Shown here: positions 1 to 4,817 of the stretch, piece by piece | Layout of the letters: every line of letters begins with the position of its first letter | How positions within the stretch are numbered: the stretch's first letter is position 1 | Source of the DNA: CAZCWX01 sp964502465 | GTDB lineage: Bacteria; Desulfobacterota; Binatia; Bin18 | Assembly: GCA_964502465.1 (NCBI GenBank) | Contig: CAZCWX010000441.1 | Coordinates: forward strand, 1-8,090 | Direction of reading: 5' to 3' | DNA length: 8,090 nt | The notes under the pieces: generated by a model | Told to the model about the DNA's origin: nothing | Seen by the model: only the letters and a program-made list of their open reading frames with translations | Database searches by the model: none | Program-made: the position numbers and the translations under genes

Positions 1-273
1 CATGACCTGGGCCGCAGCGAGCAGCTGGCTGCTGAGATCGACTTGCTCACCCGCGAACTGACCCGTGCGGTCGGGCTTGGCGGGCGGGCGCGGCGGGTGG
101 GATCGCCGGCGGAACGTGCACGGGTGAACATTACCCGCGCCGTCAAAATCGTGCTGCGCAAGATCGGCGAACATCATCCGGCACTGGGACAGCATCTGGC
201 CACCACCATCAAAACCGGCGCCTACTGCTCGTACACGCCGGATACTCGCCTGCCCATCATGTGGCAGGGCTAA
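1..273 (+). CDS. C-terminal end of a large ATPase-TPR family protein (5' end outside window)
   Basis: Frame 1 is open from the first base to TAA at 271-273, giving 90 residues with no start of their own. The visible part begins HDLGRSEQLAAEIDLLTREL, continues with the motif AVGLGGRARR, then SPAERARVNITRAVK, then IGEHHPALGQHLATTIKTG, and ends near YCSYTPDTRLPI. I recognise this from family memory as the helical C-terminal domain that closes many large AAA/STAND ATPase-TPR proteins. The charged heptad-like first third suggests a coiled coil or helical hairpin. The beginning of the same kind of domain appears at the right edge of this window in the gene starting at 4818, so the two genes are probably paralogs in the same orientation. 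The biochemical role of this domain is not known to me. No intrinsic terminator is certain; an imperfect inverted repeat follows at 282-355. Confidence 0.8.
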   Translation, partial: HDLGRSEQLAAEIDLLTRELTRAVGLGGRARRVGSPAERARVNITRAVKIVLRKIGEHHPALGQHLATTIKTGAYCSYTPDTRLPIMWQG

Positions 274-281
274 ACGCGGTC

Positions 282-355
282 GGAAAAGACAGAGAAGAGA
301 GATAGAGCCCGCCCCAGCCCTCTCCATCTCTGTCTCCTCTCTCTACCTGTTTTCC
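282..355. repeat. Imperfect AG-rich/CT-rich inverted repeat after the first gene
   Basis: Arms AGACAGAGA (287-295) and TCTCTGTCT (327-335) are perfect reverse complements. Outer arms GGAAAA (282-287) and TTTTCC (350-355) also match. The purine-rich left half and pyrimidine-rich right half could fold into a long imperfect stem starting 8 bases after the upstream stop codon. It may act as a weak transcription terminator, but there is no clean GC stem followed by a T-run, so that role is only inferred. Confidence 0.4.
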
Positions 356-364
356 TCTACAACC

Positions 365-385
365 TTCAGCCTACGGCCTATAGCC
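365..385. repeat. Short heptamer array, TAYRGCC-like, three units
   Basis: Three consecutive 7-base units, TTCAGCC, TACGGCC and TATAGCC, lie in non-coding DNA. The same unit family recurs at 7842-7862 inside the linker of the large + gene (TCTAGCC, TACAGCC, TGCAGCC), and in reverse complement at 7792-7819. Confidence 0.65.
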
Positions 386-388
386 TTC

Positions 389-436
389 TTCCCCGTTTCC
401 CCGTTTCTCCGGTTCTCCGCTTCGCATCTTCAGTTC
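389..436. repeat. Octamer array, TTCYCCGN-like, about six units
   Basis: Units of exactly 8 bases run head to tail: TTCCCCGT twice, then TTCTCCGG, TTCTCCGC, and two degenerate units that keep the leading TTC. The array lies in a pyrimidine-rich non-coding stretch. The same octamer family appears inside the coding region of the large - strand gene (1431-1470 and 1493-1532), so it is a dispersed element rather than a purely local slippage product. Confidence 0.7.
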
Positions 437-449
437 TGTCTCCCTCCTT

Positions 450-528
450 GCAATGAACAACTGTTCCCTCCTTTCCTGCCCGTTGCCGCTTTTTTCGTGC
501 TTGGCAGTGAACAATTGTTCCCTCATTT
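450..528. repeat. Two 25-bp direct repeats, each with a GAACA-NN-TGTTC palindrome
   Basis: Copies at 450-474 and 504-528 match at 22 of 25 bases and start 54 bp apart. Each contains a dyad. The one at 455-466 (GAACAACTGTTC) has 5-bp arms around two central bases; the one at 509-520 (GAACAATTGTTC) is a perfect 12-bp palindrome. Two matched dyads about five helical turns apart, upstream of the small gene at 714, could be operators. The pattern GAAC-N4-GTTC fits the SOS-box form known from Gram-positive LexA/DinR, but it may equally be a REP-like dispersed palindrome. On the minus strand the unit reads GAGGGAACA...; I do not believe it is coding. Confidence 0.55.
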
Positions 529-700
529 ATCACGCCTTTCTTTGCAGAACGGGTGAGGCAGCACCCACCCGCCGAACTCACGGCTCAAAGAAAGAAAAAT
601 GAGCATGAACACCGCTGTTATCACGCTCTGCAAAACTGTGGGGCGCTGTAAGCACGGAGGGAAACGCGCGCACACATCGTGTCTTGGCCTCGACGGCCAT

Positions 701-706
701 AGGAGA
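701..706 (+). promoter_or_regulatory. Ribosome binding site for the 84-residue gene
   Basis: AGGAGA lies 7 bases before ATG at 714 and fixes that start over the in-frame TTG at 684. A small hairpin (TGGCC at 685-689 with GGCCA at 695-699, loop TCGAC) ends one base before it. Confidence 0.7.
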
Positions 707-713
707 AATCACC

Positions 714-968
714 ATGCATACACAGGCAGGATCACTCGCTTCGCTGATTGACACCTCGCTGACCGACGTCATTCTTGCGCTCTGCGCGAGCGGGCGCTTC
801 GGCGTACGGGAAGCGATTGCGGCAGCCACAGGGCAGGACTCTCGTCGGATAGGTCCTAATCCATCCGAGGCTTCGACGACAGGAATACTCACCCAGGCGA
901 CATGGCGAACGGAGGAGAGCGATCCACTCGCTACACCTGCACGCTACCGCTTCACCCAAGAAAACTGA
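714..968 (+). CDS. Small hypothetical protein, 84 residues
   Basis: ATG at 714 has a strong Shine-Dalgarno sequence at normal distance, and the frame is open to TGA at 966-968. The protein starts MHTQAGSLASLIDTSL. It has a short hydrophobic helix-like stretch (LTDVILALCAS) with a single Cys, then an Arg/Pro/Ser-rich middle (GQDSRRIGPNPSEAS), and a polar, probably disordered tail ending RYRFTQEN. I recognise no domain, signal peptide or membrane segment. It sits alone between a region of palindromic repeats and a long hairpin element, and it converges on the large - strand gene. It could be a genuine orphan protein or the degraded remnant of a longer one. The start signal is the best evidence that it is real. 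Confidence 0.55.
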   Translation: MHTQAGSLASLIDTSLTDVILALCASGRFGVREAIAAATGQDSRRIGPNPSEASTTGILTQATWRTEESDPLATPARYRFTQEN

Positions 969-983
969 TTATGACTATCACCT

Positions 984-1112
984 ACTTCCCCCTGAAAAAA
1001 GAACCTCCCTACGGGCGGGCATGTCATTGCGAGGAGCCCCTTCGATTAGGCTCAGGGCAGGCTTGTCGATGGGCTCGCAATGACGCTTCCTCCGTAGGGG
1101 AAATCGGGAAGT
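984..1112. repeat. Triple-nested inverted repeat (REP/MITE-like hairpin element)
   Basis: Three pairs of perfect arms are nested symmetrically: ACTTCCC 984-990 with GGGAAGT 1106-1112; CCCTACGG 1007-1014 with CCGTAGGG 1092-1099; GTCATTGCGAG 1023-1033 with CTCGCAATGAC 1074-1084. The inner arm resembles a dispersed palindromic repeat I have seen in many environmental bacterial genomes. The central part (TTCGATTAGGCTCAGGGCAG) resembles another common one, so the element may be composite. It lies between convergent genes ending at 968 and 1167, where it could terminate transcription from both sides. Confidence 0.75.
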
Positions 1113-1166
1113 TATTTTCTCTACAATCCTACGGGCCAGAGAAGGGAGACAGCGTACGCCAGGATT

Positions 1167-4100
1167 TCAGGCGAGGGCACCGAGCAACGCTTTCGCTTCC
1201 TGCAAATCCTTCGTCTCAAAGCCTTCGGTAAACCAGCCGTAGACCTCAGCCAGCATCTGTCGAGCTTCTTTCTGCTTGCCCTGTTTTTGCCAGAGCCGCG
1301 CCAAGCTCATCACCGCGCGCAGTTCGAGGGACTTTGCTTCTTGGCTACGAGCAATGTCGATGGCCTTCAGAAAGCATTCCTCTGGAGAGGAATGAGTAAA
1401 TGGGTGAATGGGTGAAGCAGAAGACTGAAACGGAGAACTGGGGAACCGGAGAACCGGGGAATCGGAGGATGGAAAGTCCGTATTCCTCTTCCTGGTCTCC
1501 GATTCTCCCCGTCTTCGCTTCTCCGATTCTTCTTCAGTAGTCTCCCGTTCTCCCATTCGGAGCGATAGCTCCCCGCGCAGCCGATACAGCTCTGCCTCGT
1601 AGAAGCGCTCGCCGCTCTGTTGCTCGAAGGTCAGCGCTTCGGCCAGCACGTTCAGCCCTTCCTCTGGCTGCCCAGCTTTCCCCCACGCCTCGGCCAGCAG
1701 GGCAATCCAACGGGTCGTTGCTAACTCTGCCCCTGTGGCCCGGTAAGCAGCAAGCCCCTGGCGTATTTGGGTAATCCCTTCTTCCGTGTGTCCCTGCTCG
1801 GCTAGTGCCCAGCCTATCAGGATCATGCCGAACGCCAAGAAAAAAGGGAACCCTTGCTGAGAACACAGCTCAACCGCTGCTTCCGCGCGATCTTGGGCTG
1901 CTTGTTCCTCGCGACGGAATTGATGGGTCAAGGCAAAAAAGGTCTGAGCTGCAGCTACACTGAAAGGATGAGTCACCTCCTGGGCCATGGCAAGAGCCTC
2001 TTGGCTCCTTTTCAGCGCTTGGTCCGGATAACCCAGCAAACAAAGATCCCAGGCTGCAAGGACTCGGCAAAATATCCCGGGGTCCTGTCCATAGAGGAAA
2101 GCATGGGAATGGTGTCGCACGGGATCGTAGAGGGCGATGCCTTGCTCGAGATGTTCTCGGGCAGCATCGCATTCTCCCCGAAACATCAGCGTCTGTCCCA
2201 CGGCGAAATGAGCCTCCAGGAGAAACGCCGAATCTTGGACGCCCTGGGCTAAGCTGAGGAGGCGCTGTCCGAGCTCGTGTGCCGTCTGTAACTTCCCGCG
2301 GAGCAAATAGAAGACGTACAGGCCCCGCAAAACGGGAAACAATTGAGAGGCCTCACCAATGCGCTCGCTCAGCTCTCGGGCTCGGGTATAGACCGCTTCC
2401 ACCTCGGGGGCGCTGTACCCCTCAAGGGCTTGGAGGGGAGATCCCAGGGCGACTTGCAGCGCGAGTTCCTGCTGCCTGCGCTCGGGTGTGTCCGGGAACG
2501 TCGCCAGTAACTCCAGCCCCCGAGTGTAGTGCGCAATCGCTTCCTGGTAGCCATGCTGGCGGAGCGCATTGTGCCCCGCGTGCTGGCGATATTGCACGGC
2601 GCGGTGCAGGTCTCCTCCCCGCTCAAAGTGCACGGCGAGTTCTGCGGCAATCTCGTGCGTCCGTGCACCGTAGAGCCGCTCTTGACCATCTCCCACCCGC
2701 CGGTGCAACCGCAACCGCCGCATCGCCGGTATCCGTTCGTAGGGTACCGCTTGATAGAGCGGATGCAGAAATTTGTAACTGCCGCAAATCGTCCCGTCCG
2801 GCAACTCACGAGGCTCCTGCGCCTGCAGGAATTGCCCGCGTTTCGCTAATCCGTCGCACCACTCCTCTACCTGCTCTACCGGCGCTTCTGTCCCAGCGGC
2901 GACTGCTGCCGCGGCAAACATCACCCCAACGACACTCGCTACCTCTAATAGCCGCTGCTGCTCCTCGCTGAGCCGTTCAATGTGCTTCTCAATCAATTGC
3001 CGCAGGCTATCCGGCACGCCACGCCCGACCTCTTCGATCGTTGTTTGCAACCGCCAGCGCCCGTCCACGACGGCAATCATTCCTTGGGCGGCCAGATACT
3101 CTACCATGTTAACGACAAACAACGGATTGCCATCGGTCCTCCGATGGATCGCGGTTCCCAACCCCGACGGGAACTGATGCTGGGCGTACCGCCGCTTCAG
3201 GTACTGCGTCACGTCGTCCACCGACAAGAAGGGGATAAGCAGCTCCTCACTCTGTCCCTTCGCTACCAGTTCTTGCTTCACGGCTCGCAGGGGATGGTTC
3301 CTTAAGCTCAGATCAGAAGGGCGATAGGTGCCGATCACCAACAGCCGCGCCGGTGCGCTCTGCTGCGCTAGGGCGGCCAACCAATCCACGGTCGAGGCAT
3401 CGGCCCAATGCAAGTCCTCGAACCACAACACCAACGGACGGTGCGCAGTCAGCACCTCCAGGGCTTCGACCATCTCGCGCAACATGCGCTCGCGGGTGGC
3501 ACCGACCACTCGTCGCTGCAAGGTCTCCAACTCCTCCGCCGCCAGCAGCGCGGGCATCTGTACCAACCAGGTCGGCGCATATTGCTGCAGGATCGTCACG
3601 AGTTGTTCGCCACCCGGTGACCGTCCGATACGACTCAGGGCTTCGAGTACCGGTAAGTATGCCTCGCCTGCACCATGTTGTTCCACACACTGGCCACGAC
3701 CAATCCACAGATGGGAGTCTAAGGTCTGGAGTCTCGGGTCGAGAGTCTGCAGAAGGGAAATGTCGTGATTTTCTGACGCTAGACGCTGGACACTGGACTC
3801 TAGATTCTGAAGAAATGTCTCAACGAGGGTGGTCTTGCCAATTCCCGGCTCGCCGGTGACGAACACGATCTGTCGTTCACCAGCCAAGGATTTCTCGAAC
3901 AGGCCGTGCAATCTTGCTAACTCTATTTCTCTTCCCACCAGGAGAGGCGTTGGGTGTTGGGTGTTAGGTGTTAGGGATTGGGAACTTCGGACTGCGGACG
4001 CCGGACTGCGAACGCCGGACGCTTGTTCTTTACTGCCGACAGAATGCTGACTACTGACTACTTGTCCGATGAATCTATGTCCACGTCGGGGTACAGTCTC

Positions 4101-4370
4101 GATAAAGCGTGGCTGCTGCGAATCATCGCTCAAAATGTTCCGCAAATCGCGAATATGCCCTTTCACAATCCCCCCGCTCACGCGGGTATCGGGCCACACC
4201 CCTTTCAGTAATTCCTCTTTCGTGACTAATCGCCCCGCATGTTCCACCAGGAATCGCAGCACGGCAAAGGTCTTGGGTCGCAGCGGCACCAGTTGGTGCT
4301 CGCGCCACAATTGCTCGTTGACCGGATCTAAACGGAAGGGCGGAAAGACAATCTGTTCAGTCAGTTTCAC
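1167..4370 (-). CDS. OmpR/PhoB-type winged-helix transcriptional regulator with NTPase and TPR domains
   Basis: The gene encodes 1067 residues, probably a cytosolic DNA-binding signal-transducing ATPase. The GTG at 4370 is chosen because GGAGGAG sits 6 bases upstream and the winged-helix domain begins at once (VKLTEQIVFPPFRLDP); the frame stays open upstream to 4469. Residues 8-104 are a Trans_reg_C winged helix, with a recognition-helix region GIVKGHIRDLRNIL near 67-80 and the wing PRFIETVPRRGHRFIGQV at 87-104. Residues 143-590 are a STAND/AAA_16-like NTPase: LVGRE at 144, Walker A GEPGIGKTT at 173-181, Walker B ending FEDLHWAD near 317-324, then GTYRPSD. From about 600 to the end are TPR-like helices (for example EAIAHYTRGLELL). 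There is no receiver domain, membrane segment or signal peptide. It ends ...EAKALLGALA and lacks the extra C-terminal domain of its divergent paralog at 4818. Repeat-derived segments occupy about residues 105-142, 188-220 and 938-996; the second interrupts the NTPase core. The target promoter and the signal are unknown. Confidence 0.9.
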   Translation of the reverse strand: MKLTEQIVFPPFRLDPVNEQLWREHQLVPLRPKTFAVLRFLVEHAGRLVTKEELLKGVWPDTRVSGGIVKGHIRDLRNILSDDSQQPRFIETVPRRGHRFIGQVVSSQHSVGSKEQASGVRSPASAVRSSQSLTPNTQHPTPLLVGREIELARLHGLFEKSLAGERQIVFVTGEPGIGKTTLVETFLQNLESSVQRLASENHDISLLQTLDPRLQTLDSHLWIGRGQCVEQHGAGEAYLPVLEALSRIGRSPGGEQLVTILQQYAPTWLVQMPALLAAEELETLQRRVVGATRERMLREMVEALEVLTAHRPLVLWFEDLHWADASTVDWLAALAQQSAPARLLVIGTYRPSDLSLRNHPLRAVKQELVAKGQSEELLIPFLSVDDVTQYLKRRYAQHQFPSGLGTAIHRRTDGNPLFVVNMVEYLAAQGMIAVVDGRWRLQTTIEEVGRGVPDSLRQLIEKHIERLSEEQQRLLEVASVVGVMFAAAAVAAGTEAPVEQVEEWCDGLAKRGQFLQAQEPRELPDGTICGSYKFLHPLYQAVPYERIPAMRRLRLHRRVGDGQERLYGARTHEIAAELAVHFERGGDLHRAVQYRQHAGHNALRQHGYQEAIAHYTRGLELLATFPDTPERRQQELALQVALGSPLQALEGYSAPEVEAVYTRARELSERIGEASQLFPVLRGLYVFYLLRGKLQTAHELGQRLLSLAQGVQDSAFLLEAHFAVGQTLMFRGECDAAREHLEQGIALYDPVRHHSHAFLYGQDPGIFCRVLAAWDLCLLGYPDQALKRSQEALAMAQEVTHPFSVAAAQTFFALTHQFRREEQAAQDRAEAAVELCSQQGFPFFLAFGMILIGWALAEQGHTEEGITQIRQGLAAYRATGAELATTRWIALLAEAWGKAGQPEEGLNVLAEALTFEQQSGERFYEAELYRLRGELSLRMGERETTEEESEKRRRGESETRKRNTDFPSSDSPVLRFPSSPFQSSASPIHPFTHSSPEECFLKAIDIARSQEAKSLELRAVMSLARLWQKQGKQKEARQMLAEVYGWFTEGFETKDLQEAKALLGALA
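1394..1555. repeat. In-frame octamer arrays inside the TPR region of the - strand gene
   Basis: Three octamer blocks are visible: 1394-1417 (GGGTGAAT-like, 3 units), 1431-1470 (CGGAGAAC/CGGGGAAT-like, 5 units) and 1493-1532 (TTCTCCGA-like, 5 units), with a further octamer pair (GTCTCCCG, TTCTCCCA) at 1540-1555. The second and third blocks are roughly reverse complements and could pair. They encode about residues 938-996 of the regulator: a charged Glu/Arg stretch followed by a Ser/Pro-rich one, between LYRLRGELSLRMGE and the conserved EECFLKAI. This is the same protein site at which the + paralog carries a heptamer array. Confidence 0.75.
3714..3808. repeat. Two in-frame heptamer arrays inside the NTPase core of the - strand gene
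   Basis: Block one (3714-3755) has six 7-base units of GGAGTCT type. Block two (3774-3808) has five units of AGACGCT/GGACTCT type. Together with the spacer they encode about residues 188-220, directly after the Walker A helix (TLVETFLQ) and before the next strand (LWIGRGQC). The + paralog has only IRDRADVCITTGQC here, so the - gene is about 25 residues longer at this point. Confidence 0.75.
3949..4025. repeat. Eleven-unit heptamer array in the linker before the NTPase domain (- gene)
   Basis: Eleven consecutive 7-base units run without a phase break, from GTTGGGT (3949) through GTTAGGG and ATTGGGA to ACGCCGG (4012) and ACGCTTG. They encode about residues 116-141, a Ser/Pro/Thr/Gln-rich linker between the winged helix and LVGRE. 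Two further heptamers (CTGACTA twice, 4047-4060) lie at the winged-helix side of the linker. Confidence 0.8.
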
Positions 4371-4376
4371 TGCCGA

Positions 4377-4383
4377 CTCCTCC
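4377..4383 (-). promoter_or_regulatory. Strong ribosome binding site deciding the GTG start at 4370
   Basis: Read on the minus strand the site is GGAGGAG, followed by a 6-base spacer and GTG. It supports starting the winged-helix regulator at 4370 rather than at the upstream in-frame TTG at 4469. Confidence 0.75.
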
Positions 4384-4419
4384 ACGCTGTAGAGACTCTG
4401 TACCACCCTCTTGCCCCAA

Positions 4420-4460
4420 ATTCCACCGATATTCCACCGATATGCCACCGTTTCGCCACC
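4420..4460. promoter_or_regulatory. CCACC iterons at 11-bp spacing in the divergent promoter region
   Basis: ATTCCACCGAT occurs twice in perfect tandem (4420-4430, 4431-4441), followed by a degenerate copy (4442-4452). The CCACC core begins at 4423, 4434, 4445 and 4456, always 11 bp apart. OmpR/PhoB-family winged helices are known to bind head-to-tail direct repeats with an 11-bp period, one dimer covering two units. The site lies 50-90 bp upstream of the regulator's own GTG (4370) and 45-85 bp upstream of the divergent ATG (4505). Autoregulation and control of both units is therefore plausible but inferred. Confidence 0.5.
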
Positions 4461-4504
4461 ACGCAACACTCGTACTCCACTACGGCGAATGGTATTTTTC
4501 TACT

Positions 4505-4768
4505 ATGGCGAAAGTACGAAAACACCCGATCAAAACGCCACGTCAGAAGCGCACGACAACCCCAGCGCCAGTCACCCTTGACGCGCCACTTTCACCACAC
4601 TGGGCGTTTATCGTTCAGTTCCGCGCGGTCCCCGGAGGGCCAACGTACGCCGCTGGTCGCGTCGAGCACTTGGTGTCTGGTCGCACGAGCCATTTCCAGT
4701 CGCTGGAAGAGTTAAGTGCGTATCTCACAGCAGAACTACGTGCGACTGAGAGCGTGGCAAAGCAGTAA
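4505..4768 (+). CDS. Small conserved-looking protein, 87 residues, partner of ATPase-TPR genes
   Basis: The protein begins MAKVRKHPIKTP, with a very basic, Pro/Thr-rich N-terminal 26 residues. A compact domain follows from about residue 31: HWAFIVQFRA, then AAGRVEHLVSGRTSHFQSLEEL, then a helical end. The pattern of two strands, GRVEH-VSG, a strand, and SLEEL-helix is one I recall as a short uncharacterised protein often seen beside large ATPase-TPR genes; I know no function. Its stop is 49 bases before the ATG at 4818, so the two are probably one operon. There is no clear Shine-Dalgarno. A TATTTT element at 4493-4498, six bases before the ATG, would fit a -10 box of a leaderless transcript, but no good -35 is visible. 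The frame is open upstream to ATG 4442, which lies inside the iterons and is less likely the start. Confidence 0.7.
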   Translation: MAKVRKHPIKTPRQKRTTTPAPVTLDAPLSPHWAFIVQFRAVPGGPTYAAGRVEHLVSGRTSHFQSLEELSAYLTAELRATESVAKQ

Positions 4769-4803
4769 ATAAGCTGAGCGTACAGGTTCTTGGTCGGAGC
4801 AAA

Positions 4804-4812
4804 GAAGGGGGG
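4804..4812 (+). promoter_or_regulatory. Probable ribosome binding site for the large + gene
   Basis: The purine run GAAGGGGGG ends 5 bases before ATG 4818. It is an imperfect but adequate Shine-Dalgarno sequence and supports that start. Confidence 0.5.
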
Positions 4813-4817
4813 CAACC

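Noticed and set aside
455..520. A firm LexA/SOS box call
   Set aside because: Only the GAAC-N4-GTTC core matches, the host lineage is unknown, and no SOS gene is adjacent.
378..581. A minus-strand frame with a repeated EGT(I/V)VHC peptide
   Set aside because: The peptide repeat is simply the 25-bp DNA repeat read in frame (54 bp is a multiple of three). There is no credible start signal, and the rest is the octamer array.
599..751. A 50-residue frame starting ATG at 599, overlapping the 84-residue gene
   Set aside because: It has only a weak A-rich upstream sequence, a low-information product, and overlaps the start of the better supported gene. A leader-peptide role cannot be excluded but nothing supports it.
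902..1231. A 109-codon + frame running through the hairpin element
   Set aside because: It crosses the nested inverted repeat and the 3' end of the - strand regulator, and its product looks like a translation of repeats.
1381..1560. The regulator as a pseudogene disrupted by repeats
   Set aside because: The frame is intact through all three inserts and the conserved protein resumes in phase after each one.
2279..2971. A 230-codon open frame on the + strand
   Set aside because: It lies antisense to the conserved NTPase-TPR region of the - strand regulator, its product is Arg/Pro/Ala-rich and resembles no family, and the same happens in several other frames across this GC-rich gene.
4371..4469. 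A longer N-terminus for the winged-helix regulator, starting at 4469
   Set aside because: The GGAGGAG site 6 bases before GTG 4370 is much better placed, the domain begins right after it, and the extra 33 residues would be encoded partly by the 11-bp iterons.
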